A stretch of 30,269 bases of DNA, taken from contig JAEZRD010000098.1 in assembly GCA_023440975.1 (NCBI GenBank), positions 1-30,269 on the forward strand, written 5' to 3'. The notes below the pieces were generated by a model. That model saw only the letters and a list, made by a program, of their open reading frames with translations. It ran no database searches and was not told the origin of the DNA. Positions 15,594 through 24,233 of the stretch are shown piece after piece. How positions within the stretch are numbered: the first letter of the stretch is position 1; every line of letters starts with the position of its first letter. The translations under genes and the position numbers were made by a program. The DNA comes from Methanobacteriota archaeon. Its GTDB lineage: Archaea; Methanobacteriota; Methanobacteria; Methanobacteriales; Methanobacteriaceae.

Positions 15594-15626
15594 ATCCAAT
15601 GAACTTTTAAAAAGTTCATGGAGGAT
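15594..15626 (+). promoter_or_regulatory. hairpin at the rpl1 Shine-Dalgarno sequence
   Basis: ATGAACTTTT and AAAAGTTCAT form a perfect inverted repeat at 15599-15619. TCC (15595-15597) just before it can pair with GGA (15620-15622) just after it, which is the first part of the ribosome site GGAGGAT (15620-15626). The stem would therefore partly cover the site used by ATG 15632. Upstream in the gap from 15355 there is another possible stem, GGTTTC/GAAACC (15548-15576). Confidence 0.5.
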
Positions 15627-15631
15627 TTGAT

Positions 15632-16270
15632 ATGACACAAGAAATATTAGAAGCGGTGAAGGAGGCTAAAGAACAGTCAAAGCCGAGAAACTTCACACAG
15701 TCTGTTGATGTTATTATTAATATCAAAGACTTAGATGTCAAAAGACCTGAAAATCGGTTTGATGAGGAAGTTGCTCTCCCTAATGGCCGAGGCAAAGAAA
15801 TTAAAATCGGAGTCATCGGTGATGGGGAATTGGCAGTTCAAGCTAAAAACGCTGGCGTAGATCTTGTTTTGTCTAAAGAAGATTTAGAAGAGTTAGGAAA
15901 AGATAGAGGTCAAGCTAAAAAAATAGCAAACTCTATTGATTCTTTTATTGCTCAAGCTGATATGATGCCTTTGGTTGGTAGATTCTTAGGTCCAATTCTT
16001 GGTCCTCGTAAGAAAATGCCTAAACCAGTACCAGCAAGTATCAAACTTGATCCTTTACTTGATAGATTACAAAGTACTATCAAAGTGGGAGTTAAACAGC
16101 AACCTTCTATTCAAGTTTTAGTTGGAACACAAGATATGGACGATCAAGCAATAGCTGACAATATTGAAGCTGTTCTCGCAGTTCTAGACCGCAACTTAGA
16201 GAAAGGAAGAAACCAAATAAAATCCATGTTTATTAAAACAACTATGGGTTCAGTAGTGCGGGTGATTTAA
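15632..16270 (+). CDS. rpl1: ribosomal protein L1 (uL1)
   Basis: Binds helices 76-78 of 23S rRNA to form the mobile L1 stalk, and in methanococci also represses translation of its own mRNA. 212 residues, typical for archaea. Domain I is split around domain II, which contains GPRKKMPKPVP (about 125-140); the C-terminal KSMFIKTTMGSVVRV closes domain I. Start ATG 15632 has GGAGGAT at 15620-15626. Codons 9-22 contain a conserved L1-binding hairpin and use AAG, GAG, GCG and CCG codons that are uncommon in the rest of the window. First gene of the rpl1-rplP0-rpl12 unit; the next gene starts after one base. Confidence 0.97.
   Translation: MTQEILEAVKEAKEQSKPRNFTQSVDVIINIKDLDVKRPENRFDEEVALPNGRGKEIKIGVIGDGELAVQAKNAGVDLVLSKEDLEELGKDRGQAKKIANSIDSFIAQADMMPLVGRFLGPILGPRKKMPKPVPASIKLDPLLDRLQSTIKVGVKQQPSIQVLVGTQDMDDQAIADNIEAVLAVLDRNLEKGRNQIKSMFIKTTMGSVVRVI
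15656..15696 (+). promoter_or_regulatory. L1 autoregulatory binding site inside rpl1 mRNA
   Basis: GTGAAG (15656-15661) pairs with CTTCAC (15691-15696); GGCT (15664-15667) pairs with AGCC (15681-15684); between them lies an asymmetric internal loop, GA on the 5' side and GAGAAA on the 3' side. This is the form of the L1-binding element known from Methanococcus L1 mRNA, which copies the 23S rRNA site and lies about 30 bases after the start codon. Here it begins 24 bases after the ATG. Free L1 would bind it and block translation of rpl1-rplP0-rpl12. Confidence 0.8.
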
Positions 16271-16271
16271 A

Positions 16272-17291
16272 ATGGCTCATGTTGCTGAATGGAAGAAAGA
16301 AGAAGTTAAAGAACTTAAAGATATGATAGATTCTCATGAAGTTATTGGGATTGTTAATTTATTAAACATTCCTGCAAAACAACTTCAAGAAATGAGAAAA
16401 TCTCTTGGCGGCCATGCTGTTATTAGATTATCTAAAAAGAATCTTATGAATTTAGCTTTTGAAGATTGTGCTAATGAAAAGGCAAATATTAATGGTCTTT
16501 CCGAATATATGGAAGGTCAACCTGCTCTTGTAGCAACTGATATGAACCCTTTCAGATTATTCAAAATATTGGAAGATAACAAGACTTCTGCTCCTGCAAA
16601 GGTTGGAAGTGTTGCTCCTGAAGATATTATTATTCCTGCAGGGGATACTGGTTTTGAACCAGGTCCATTCCTTGGTGAATTACAACAAGTAGGAGTACAA
16701 GCTAAAATTGATAAGGGTAAAATTGTAGTTTCTAAAGACTGTGTATTAGTTCCTGAAGGAGAAGAAGTTTCTAAACAAGCAGCTTCTACTTTATCTAGAT
16801 TAGGAATTAATCCTATGGAAGTGGGAATCGATTTACAAGCTGTGTATGAAGATGAATCAATCTATACTTCTGATGTATTAGCAATTGATGAAGAAAAAAC
16901 TCTTGCAGATGTTCAAAATGCTTTCAGAAAAGCTTTCAATTTATCTGTATTTGCAGCAATACCTACAAAAGAAACTATTTCAGCTATTATTGGATCTGCT
17001 TACACTAAAGCAACAAATGTTGCTGTTGAAGCAGGAATTTTAACTTCTGAAACTACTGACATTTTATTAGGATTAGCTCAAGCTAAAATGTTAGCTTTAG
17101 CTAGTGAAGTATCTGGCACTGAAGGTGCTATTAGTGATGAATTAGCAGATAAATTAGCTAATCGTCCTGTAGCAGTTGTAGAAACAGTTGTCTCAGAAAC
17201 TCCTGATGAAGAGGAAGATGAAGAAGAAGAACAAAGTGAAGAAGAAGCTGAAGAAGAAGCAGCAGCAGGGTTAGGTGCCTTGTTTGGCTGA
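16272..17291 (+). CDS. rplP0: ribosomal protein L10 / P0 (uL10)
   Basis: Anchors the L12 dimers to the ribosomal stalk base. 339 residues: an N-terminal rRNA-binding domain (about 1-110), the archaeal/eukaryotic insertion domain (about 110-185), L12-binding helices (about 215-290, with DVQNAFRKAFNLSVFAAIPTKETI) and an acidic, Glu-rich tail ending GLGALFG, the segment that contacts translational GTPases. The tail coding sequence shares 41 identical bases with the end of rpl12. One base separates it from the rpl1 stop. Confidence 0.97.
   Translation: MAHVAEWKKEEVKELKDMIDSHEVIGIVNLLNIPAKQLQEMRKSLGGHAVIRLSKKNLMNLAFEDCANEKANINGLSEYMEGQPALVATDMNPFRLFKILEDNKTSAPAKVGSVAPEDIIIPAGDTGFEPGPFLGELQQVGVQAKIDKGKIVVSKDCVLVPEGEEVSKQAASTLSRLGINPMEVGIDLQAVYEDESIYTSDVLAIDEEKTLADVQNAFRKAFNLSVFAAIPTKETISAIIGSAYTKATNVAVEAGILTSETTDILLGLAQAKMLALASEVSGTEGAISDELADKLANRPVAVVETVVSETPDEEEDEEEEQSEEEAEEEAAAGLGALFG
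17223..17263 (+). repeat. 41-base direct repeat, copy 1 (tail of rplP0)
   Basis: Identical over 41 bases to 17622-17662 in rpl12. Encodes the acidic EEEQSEEEAEEEAA segment in the same frame in both genes. Confidence 0.85.
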
Positions 17292-17381
17292 TCATATTTA
17301 ATTTAAACTTTTTATTGTTTTAAAACATCTAATATTATTAAAAAACAAAAATTATTTAAGAATAAACAAAATGGTGATAAC

Positions 17382-17690
17382 ATGGAATATATATATGCGG
17401 CAATGATTTTGCACACCACTGGTAAAGAAATTAATGAAGAAAACGTAAAAAACATTATTGAAGCAGCTGGAGAAGAAGCTGATGATTCTAGAATCAAAGC
17501 TTTAATTGCAGCTTTAGAAGATGTTGATATTGATGAAGCTATGGAAACATCTGCTATGGCAGCAGCACCAGTAGCTGCAGCACCTGTTGCAGCTGAAGCT
17601 GAAGAAGAAGAGGAAGAAGAGGAAGAAGAACAAAGTGAAGAAGAAGCTGAAGAAGAAGCAGCTGCTGGATTAGGTGCTTTATTCGGATAG
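17382..17690 (+). CDS. rpl12: ribosomal protein L12 / P1 (archaeal stalk protein)
   Basis: Forms dimers on the L10 helices and recruits aEF1A and aEF2. 102 residues: an N-terminal dimerisation domain (MEYIYAAMILHTTGKEINEENVKNIIEAAG, about 1-58), an Ala/Pro hinge (about 60-77), a run of glutamates and the conserved C-terminal GLGALFG. GGTGATAACATG gives a well-placed ribosome site for ATG 17382. Last gene of the L1 operon: T-runs of 7, 8 and 9 bases between 17703 and 17728 form a typical archaeal oligo-T terminator. Confidence 0.97.
   Translation: MEYIYAAMILHTTGKEINEENVKNIIEAAGEEADDSRIKALIAALEDVDIDEAMETSAMAAAPVAAAPVAAEAEEEEEEEEEEQSEEEAEEEAAAGLGALFG
17622..17662 (+). repeat. 41-base direct repeat, copy 2 (tail of rpl12)
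   Basis: Second copy of the repeat at 17223-17263; sequences diverge at synonymous positions immediately on both sides. Confidence 0.85.
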
Positions 17691-17697
17691 ATTCTTC

Positions 17698-17730
17698 TAT
17701 CTTTTTTTCATTTTTTTTCTTTTTTTTTAC
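17698..17730 (+). terminator. oligo-T terminator of the ribosomal protein operon
   Basis: Three successive T-runs separated by single or double other bases, without a clear stem. This is the usual archaeal RNA polymerase termination signal. Confidence 0.55.
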
Positions 17731-17879
17731 AAGATAAAATTAACAATTGTTAACTTTTTATTGAAAATCTTTTTAAATTATTATAACAAAATATTATAAC
17801 AGTATTGATTTTTAAACAATCGATTTAACTTTAATTTTAAAATTACTTAATAATTTATAAAAAAAATCAGCTGATAATT

Positions 17880-20603
17880 ATGTCTAATATACTTGAAGAT
17901 TTAGGATACACAAAACAAGAATGTAAAACTTGTGGAAAAATATTTTGGTCACAAATAGACCGAGATACATGCGGAGATGCTCCTTGTGATGAATATGAAT
18001 TCATAGGAAACCCCGCAACAGATAAAGGATACAACTTATACGAAATTCAAAAAACATTTAAAGAATTCTTTGAACAACGAGGACACACACCAGTATCCCG
18101 TTATCCAGTACTTGCAAAAAGATGGAGAGATGATGTATTCTTAGTTGGAGCAACAATATTCCTTTTCCAACCATGGATAACCTCAGGTTTAGTACAACCT
18201 CCAGCAAACCCACTAACAATCGCACAACCATCAATAAGATTAAACGATGTAGATAACGTAGGAAGAACTGGAAGACACATGACATGTTTCACAATGGGAG
18301 CACACCATGCATTCAACTACCCAGATAATGAAATCTACTGGGAAGATCAAACAATAACATACTGTCATGAATTCATGAAATCAATTGGAATAAACACCGA
18401 AGACATAACATTCATAGAATCTTGGTGGCAAGGAGGAGGAAACGAAGGACCATGTTATGAAGTAATGGTCAGAGGAGTAGAACTAGCTACTCTAGTTTTC
18501 ATACAATACAAAACATTACCAAATGGAGAAAAAGAAGAAATACCATTAAAAGTAGTAGATACTGGATATGGATTAGAAAGATTTGCATGGATTTCTCAAG
18601 GAACACCAACAGCTTACGATGCATGTTTTGGACCAGTTATAGAAAAACTAAAACAATTAACCAATGTCCAAGTTAATGAAAAAATATTAGCAGAAAATGC
18701 ACAAATCGCTGGAATGATGGATATAGAAACATATGCCGATATTAGAGAACTACGTGAAAAAGTAGCAAATAAACTAGGAATATCCATGGAAGAATATTTG
18801 GAATCTGCCTTACCAATGGAAGCTATCTACATAATAGCAGACCATACTAGATGCTTAGCATTCATGCTCACTGATGGAATAATACCATCAAATGTTAAAG
18901 AAGGATACTTAGCAAGATTAGTATTACGTAGAACAATTCGTTTCATGAAGGAATTAAACATGAAAGAATCCTTATCTGATATTATGGAAATACAATTAGA
19001 CTTCTTAAATGATTTCTATCCTGAAATAAAAGATTCACAAGAACATATAATGAACATAATAAATCTTGAAGAAGAAAGATATGGAAAAACTGTTAATAAA
19101 GGACGAAAAGTTGTAAAAAGAACAATTAAAAAACTTAAAAAAGAAGGAAAAGCAAGCATGCCCCTTGAAACTTTAATTGACTTATATGATGCACATGGAA
19201 TGCCTCCAGAAACAGTTCAAGAATTTGCAACCGACGACTTTGAAGTAAACATACCTGATAATTTCTTCACACAAGTAGCAGCAATGCATGAAACAGATGA
19301 AGTAAAAGAAAAAGAAGATTTCCAAATTGATGCTCCAAAAACAGATTTACTATTTTATAAAGACTTTAAACAAACTGAAACCACAGCAAAAATATTAGAT
19401 GTCGTAAATAAAGATGGAAAATTAAATGTAATATTAAATCAAACAGTTTTCTATCCTGAAGGAGGAGGTCAACCTTCTGATATCGGTACTATATCTGTGG
19501 ATGATAAAGAATTTAAAGTGGTATATGCTTCAAAATTAAATAATATTGTCTTACATCAAATTGACATTGGAGAAAATGAAGAAATTGAAACTGTTGAAGA
19601 AACACTTAACAATTTAATTGGTAAAGATGTAAAATCAGAAATCGATTGGAATAGAAGAATCACTCTTGCAAGACATCATACTGCTACCCATTTAGTTGTT
19701 GCTGCAGCAAAACAAGTATTAGGTAATCATATATGGCAAGCAGGAGCACAAAAAGGTTTAGCACGTTCACGTATAGATTTATCTCATTATAAACGTATTT
19801 CCCAAGAAGAAATTGATGAAATAGAAAAAATCGCAAACGAGTTGGTAATGAAAAATATAGAATTAGATATCAATTGGTTAACTCGTGATGAAGCAGAAAA
19901 AAACTATGGATTTGTACTTTATCAAGGAGGAGTTGTTCCTGGTTCAGATATACGTGTAGTAAGAATACCTGGAATTGATGTTCAAGCTTGTGCAGGTACT
20001 CATGTACCAAGAACTGGAGATGTGGGTCCAATCAAGATTAATAAAACTGAAAGAGTTCAAGATGGTGTTGAAAGAATAGACTTCTCAGCAGGTCTTGCAG
20101 CAGTAGATTCCATTCAATTAGACAAAACTTACCTTCGTGAAAGCTCAAACACTTTTAAAGTTAACAATGATCAGTTACCAAAAACTTGTGACAGATTCTT
20201 CACAGAATGGAAAGCACAAAAAAATGAAATCAAAAAACTTCAAAATGAAATTGCTTCCCTAAAAATTAATAATTTAACAGATAACCTTGAAGAAATTAAT
20301 GGATTAAGTGTACTTAAAAAGATTATTGAAGGAAATATTAAAGAATTACAAAATATTGCAACAGATTTTACAGATAATGAAAAAGCAGATTTAGTATTCC
20401 TAGGTAATAATGAAGGTAAAATTGTTGGTGCAGCATCACAAAAAGCAATAGATGCTGGAGTAAAAGTTAATGATATAATTAAAGAATCTGCAACTATCCT
20501 TGGAGGGGGAGGAGGAGGTCGTCCAAATCTTGCTCAAGGTGCAGGTAAAAACATAGATAAAATGGAAGAAGCTTTAAATAAAGCATTAGAACTTTTAAAT
20601 TAA
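17880..20603 (+). CDS. alaS: alanyl-tRNA synthetase, archaeal type
   Basis: Charges tRNA-Ala and hydrolyses mischarged Ser/Gly-tRNA-Ala. 907 residues, normal for archaea. Order: an archaea-specific N-terminal cysteine motif (Cys15, Cys18, Cys31, Cys36), class II aminoacylation domain (about 60-330, with RWRDDVFLVGATIFLFQPW and GLERFAW), tRNA-recognition helices, then the editing domain with metal ligands HTATH (His600, His604) and CAGTH (Cys704, His708), and a C-terminal coiled-coil and C-Ala domain with a glycine-rich GGGGGGRPNLAQGAG. thiI follows after 14 bases, so they probably form an operon. The first half favours A- or C-ending codons, the second half T-ending ones. Confidence 0.97.
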   Translation: MSNILEDLGYTKQECKTCGKIFWSQIDRDTCGDAPCDEYEFIGNPATDKGYNLYEIQKTFKEFFEQRGHTPVSRYPVLAKRWRDDVFLVGATIFLFQPWITSGLVQPPANPLTIAQPSIRLNDVDNVGRTGRHMTCFTMGAHHAFNYPDNEIYWEDQTITYCHEFMKSIGINTEDITFIESWWQGGGNEGPCYEVMVRGVELATLVFIQYKTLPNGEKEEIPLKVVDTGYGLERFAWISQGTPTAYDACFGPVIEKLKQLTNVQVNEKILAENAQIAGMMDIETYADIRELREKVANKLGISMEEYLESALPMEAIYIIADHTRCLAFMLTDGIIPSNVKEGYLARLVLRRTIRFMKELNMKESLSDIMEIQLDFLNDFYPEIKDSQEHIMNIINLEEERYGKTVNKGRKVVKRTIKKLKKEGKASMPLETLIDLYDAHGMPPETVQEFATDDFEVNIPDNFFTQVAAMHETDEVKEKEDFQIDAPKTDLLFYKDFKQTETTAKILDVVNKDGKLNVILNQTVFYPEGGGQPSDIGTISVDDKEFKVVYASKLNNIVLHQIDIGENEEIETVEETLNNLIGKDVKSEIDWNRRITLARHHTATHLVVAAAKQVLGNHIWQAGAQKGLARSRIDLSHYKRISQEEIDEIEKIANELVMKNIELDINWLTRDEAEKNYGFVLYQGGVVPGSDIRVVRIPGIDVQACAGTHVPRTGDVGPIKINKTERVQDGVERIDFSAGLAAVDSIQLDKTYLRESSNTFKVNNDQLPKTCDRFFTEWKAQKNEIKKLQNEIASLKINNLTDNLEEINGLSVLKKIIEGNIKELQNIATDFTDNEKADLVFLGNNEGKIVGAASQKAIDAGVKVNDIIKESATILGGGGGGRPNLAQGAGKNIDKMEEALNKALELLN

Positions 20604-20617
20604 GGATAGTAAAATTT

Positions 20618-21766
20618 ATGAAACATGATTTAATAATAGCACGTTATGGTGAAGTTGGTCTGAAAAGTCATAAAGTTCGAAGTAGATTTGAAAGACGTTT
20701 AGTAAAGAATATACAAGCAAGTATTGATGCAGAAATTGATGTTGATCAAGCAAGAATATTTATTTTCCCAGAAAACTTTGATGAAGCATTAGAAAAATTA
20801 TCAAAAATTTTTGGATTAGTTTCTTTCTCACCAGCTGTGGCTACTCACACAACATTTGATGAAATAGAAGATACTTTATCAAAATATGTTGATGAACTTG
20901 AAAAAAATGGATTAATAAATAAAAACACAAAGTTTGCTATACGATGTCGTAGAGTAGGATCTCATGATTTCTCATCACAAGAATTAGCAGCATATGCTGG
21001 AAGTGTAGTAGTTAAAAAAATAGGATCTCCAGTTGACTTAACAAATCCGGATTTAGAAATATTTGTTGAAGTTCGAGACAATGATACATATATTTATCAT
21101 GAAAAAATCCAAGGGCCTGGAGGATTACCTTTAGGGACTCAAGGAAAAGTTATAGTGCTCATATCAAGTGGTATAGATTCTCCAGTTGCAGCTTATATGA
21201 TGATGAAAAGAGGTTGCCAAGTCATAGCATTATACTGTGATAATAATCCATATACAACACCTGATGCATTAAAAAATAATGAAGACATTATAAATCAATT
21301 ACAAAAATATGCTTCTGGTGCTCCAATTAAAAGACGTGTTGTAAATTATGGAGATTACTTAAGCCAATGTAAATCTAAAGCACCAGAAAGAATGACATGT
21401 GTTTTATGTAAATCTGGAATGTACCAAATAGCTAGTAAATTAGCCAAAGATATGCATGCTTTAGCAATTGTTGATGGAAGTAGTCTTGGACAAGTAGCTA
21501 GTCAAACATTACCTAATATTTTAGCTACACGTGAAAAGGTAGATGTGCCAATTTTCAGTCCTTTAATTGGCTTAGATAAAGTTGAAATAACTCGTATTGC
21601 TGATGAAATAGGCACATTTGAAATATCTAAACGTGATGATGGAGGATGTAAAGCAGTACCAAGATATCCTGAAACAAATGCAGATATTAGTCTTGTACGT
21701 GAAGCTAAAGAGTCTATGCATCAAAAAGAAGAGCTTAATAAAGCTTATAAAACTATTAAATTTTAA
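20618..21766 (+). CDS. thiI: tRNA 4-thiouridine synthase ThiI (archaeal, iron-sulfur type)
   Basis: Adenylates U8 of tRNA and inserts sulfur. 382 residues: a ferredoxin-like N-terminal region, a THUMP domain (about 60-165), and a PP-loop ATPase domain with SSGIDS (183-188). No rhodanese domain is present. Cys261, Cys264 and Cys344 match, with constant offset of four, the three cysteines that hold an iron-sulfur cluster in the Methanococcus maripaludis enzyme (265, 268, 348), so a cluster-dependent, sulfide-using mechanism is likely. It lies 14 bases after alaS; T-runs from 21773 to 21793 may end the unit. Confidence 0.95.
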   Translation: MKHDLIIARYGEVGLKSHKVRSRFERRLVKNIQASIDAEIDVDQARIFIFPENFDEALEKLSKIFGLVSFSPAVATHTTFDEIEDTLSKYVDELEKNGLINKNTKFAIRCRRVGSHDFSSQELAAYAGSVVVKKIGSPVDLTNPDLEIFVEVRDNDTYIYHEKIQGPGGLPLGTQGKVIVLISSGIDSPVAAYMMMKRGCQVIALYCDNNPYTTPDALKNNEDIINQLQKYASGAPIKRRVVNYGDYLSQCKSKAPERMTCVLCKSGMYQIASKLAKDMHALAIVDGSSLGQVASQTLPNILATREKVDVPIFSPLIGLDKVEITRIADEIGTFEISKRDDGGCKAVPRYPETNADISLVREAKESMHQKEELNKAYKTIKF

Positions 21767-21903
21767 TTAAACTTTTTTTATTTTCTTTTTTTCAAATATA
21801 ATATTATTAATCATTTTTTTTTAAATTTAAAATAAATTTCATATCAATTGAACTAATTTTAGAAAAACATATTAGATATAAGAAAATTAAATTATTAATA
21901 CAA

Positions 21904-21957
21904 TATTTAAATATTCTCAATTTTTTAATTTTTTTGGGGTTAATTTTTGGAGGTAAA
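21904..21957 (+). promoter_or_regulatory. promoter and ribosome site of the adhesin-like gene
   Basis: TATTTAAATA (21904-21913) is a symmetrical TATA box about 50 bases before ATG 21963. GGAGGT at 21949-21954 is a full Shine-Dalgarno core, stronger than those of most genes here, suggesting high translation. Confidence 0.45.
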
Positions 21958-21962
21958 AAAAT

Positions 21963-23957
21963 ATGAAAAACTTAAAAAAAATATTTGTTTTAAGTTTAAT
22001 TTTATGCTTTTTTCTATGCTTAAGTGCAGTTTCAGCTGAAAATATTAACTTATCTGATGCTAATAATATTTCAACTAACAATCAAGTATCTTCAGATATA
22101 GTTTTAAGTGATTCTAGTGACATGAGTTCAATTGAAAAAATAGATGCTAACTCTTTAAGTTCTTCAGTTTCTACAGGAAGTATTTATGTAAACAGTACAG
22201 GTAAATCATATACAGATTTATCCAGTGCAGTTTCAGCTTCAAAAGAAAATGATAACATAATAATAGGTGCAGGAACTTACTCTGGTTTAGCAAATACTAA
22301 TATTACTATTAAACATGGACTCACAATAACTGCAGATAGTACAAATGGAAATTATGATACTGTAATTTTAGATGGAAACAATAATTATAATATTCTAACT
22401 ATCAATACCACATCTACAGTAAAATTAACTGGTATCACTTTTGCTAATGGTCGTTCATTAAATGGAGGTTCTGCTGTTTATGATATGAATTCTAATTTAA
22501 TCATTGATCATTGTAACTTTATTAATAACACTGCAACAGCTAACTATGCTTATGGTGGAGCTATTTATGCTTATAATGGAACATTAAAAGTAACTAACTC
22601 TAATTTTTATAATAATAAAGCAAGTTATGGTGCTGGAATCAGTGCAAGATATTTAACGTTAAATGTAACAACTTCTAGATTTATTAATAATACTGTAACC
22701 ATTTCTGGAGGAGCAATACATAGTTTAGGTAATTCTCTTTATTTATATAATTCTTATTTTTTAAATAATCAAGCGCTTTATGGAACTGTTGCATCTTTTG
22801 ATGGAAATTCTATTATAACTAAAACAACCTTTGTAAATAATAATGCTTCACGTGGTGGAGCTTTATATACAAGTGCTTTTAATATTAATGGTACTTTTAA
22901 TAATATAACTTATTGTGCTTTTATTAATAACACTGCAACTACTGGAAATTCAATTTATACTAATTATGAAGATTCTAATGTAACTGGTGTTGCTGAATAT
23001 TGTTGGTGGGGAAGTAATAACCCTTCTACTAATGAAATTTATAATAAAGGCTCTTCTTATACTAATATGACTTATTGGGGAATAATGACTTTGAACATTA
23101 AATTTAATAGTGAAAATGTTTATGAAGTAACTGTTAGTTTAAATAATTATACAGATGGGAATAAAATTTATAATATGTTAAGCTTATTACCTTCTCGTTT
23201 GGTTACTTTATCTTTGAATAATGGAATTATTAATTCAAGTAGTGGATATTTAAGTAATAACATTTTTAAAACAAATTGTTCTAATATAAACTCTTCATCT
23301 ATACTTACTGCAAAAATTGATAATCAAGTACTTACTAGTAATTTTGATGTTGTTACATTAACTGCTATAGATTTCACTGAAATTTATGGTCAAGGTCAAA
23401 ACTTTACTGGAAAACTTACAGATGTTAATGGTAATCCAATAATAGGCCAACACATTGCATTAAACTTAACAAGATTAAATAATGGTCAAAGTAAAGTTTA
23501 TTGGGTCACAACTGATATAAATGGAGAATGGCAATTACAAATTAATTTAGCTGCAAATAAATACACTGGTTGGGCTAGTTTTGCAGGAAGTAATAATTAC
23601 TCTGCGGCAACAAGTAAAATTGCTAACATTATAGTTACTGATGGAAGTGATAATCGCACTCCTACAGTCTTAACAGTTAATAATTATAAAGGAATATCCA
23701 GTAATCCAGGTAATCTTACAGGTAAATTAACAACATACACTGGAACTGCTCTATTTGAAAACTTTATTACCTTAACTTTAACTCGTGTTAAAGATGGTGC
23801 AAGTAAACAATACATGATTACAACAGATGATAATGGAGAATTCCAATTACCTATTACATTAGGTCCAGGTAATTATACTGTACAATGCAGTTATGCAGGT
23901 ATAACTAATTATGCTCCAAGTTCAGCATCTGCTACAGTAAATATAGTTAAAGGATAA
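21963..23957 (+). CDS. adhesin-like secreted surface protein with beta-helix and Ig-like repeats
   Basis: 664 residues. A signal peptide (about 1-26: basic MKNLKK, hydrophobic core, cleavage after SAVSA). A Ser/Asn-rich linker follows, then a right-handed parallel beta-helix of the pectin-lyase type (about 75-350) with recurring NNTA..GGAIY, NNKASYGAGI and NNNASRGGALY turns. Two related Ig-like/carboxypeptidase-regulatory-like repeats end it (about 466-566 and 568-664), each with FTGKLTD/LTGKLTT, LTR..(N/D)G.SK and a TTD.NGE(W/F)QL core. Many N-X-S/T sites suggest glycosylation. There is no membrane anchor or pseudomurein-binding repeat, so attachment is unclear. Typical of the adhesin-like families of Methanobrevibacter; the binding partner is unknown. 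Confidence 0.85.
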   Translation: MKNLKKIFVLSLILCFFLCLSAVSAENINLSDANNISTNNQVSSDIVLSDSSDMSSIEKIDANSLSSSVSTGSIYVNSTGKSYTDLSSAVSASKENDNIIIGAGTYSGLANTNITIKHGLTITADSTNGNYDTVILDGNNNYNILTINTTSTVKLTGITFANGRSLNGGSAVYDMNSNLIIDHCNFINNTATANYAYGGAIYAYNGTLKVTNSNFYNNKASYGAGISARYLTLNVTTSRFINNTVTISGGAIHSLGNSLYLYNSYFLNNQALYGTVASFDGNSIITKTTFVNNNASRGGALYTSAFNINGTFNNITYCAFINNTATTGNSIYTNYEDSNVTGVAEYCWWGSNNPSTNEIYNKGSSYTNMTYWGIMTLNIKFNSENVYEVTVSLNNYTDGNKIYNMLSLLPSRLVTLSLNNGIINSSSGYLSNNIFKTNCSNINSSSILTAKIDNQVLTSNFDVVTLTAIDFTEIYGQGQNFTGKLTDVNGNPIIGQHIALNLTRLNNGQSKVYWVTTDINGEWQLQINLAANKYTGWASFAGSNNYSAATSKIANIIVTDGSDNRTPTVLTVNNYKGISSNPGNLTGKLTTYTGTALFENFITLTLTRVKDGASKQYMITTDDNGEFQLPITLGPGNYTVQCSYAGITNYAPSSASATVNIVKG

Positions 23958-23969
23958 AATTAAACTTGA

Positions 23970-24006
23970 GTGAAATTAAATTTTATTTTTCACCCTTCTT
24001 TTTTTT
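23970..24006 (+). terminator. hairpin and T-run after the adhesin-like gene
   Basis: GTGAAA (23970-23975) pairs with TTTCAC (23988-23993), followed by CCTTC and eight T. A weak stem but well placed, 12 bases after the stop. Confidence 0.5.
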
Positions 24007-24065
24007 AGAAATTTTAATTCCTAATTTCTTTTATTAAAATATAATAATAATTAAATAGGATAATT

Positions 24066-24075
24066 TTTATAAATA
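24066..24075 (+). promoter_or_regulatory. candidate TATA box upstream of the FBP aldolase/phosphatase gene
   Basis: TTTATAAATA, the same box as before secE. It would give a start near 24092 and a leader of about 140 bases that contains the direct repeat at 24154-24200. A closer AT-rich box at 24197-24209 would leave almost no leader. Confidence 0.35.
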
Positions 24076-24153
24076 GTAGTGTTTATTGAATACTAATAAT
24101 TTTAAGTTAATAATTTTTACTTAAATAAATGAATTCAATTATAAACTAAAATG

Positions 24154-24200
24154 ATTAAATTAATTAGCTAAAAAAGAATATTAAATTAATTTAGCTAAAA
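24154..24200 (+). repeat. tandem 20-21 base repeat upstream of the FBP aldolase/phosphatase gene
   Basis: Copies at 24154-24173 and 24180-24200 share TTAAATTAATT and AGCTAAAA and differ only by one extra T in the second. The repeat distance is 26 bases. Each copy contains TAGCTA. Possible operator or duplication. Confidence 0.55.
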
Positions 24201-24233
24201 TATATAATACTCTTATATTTTGAGGTGACTGAA

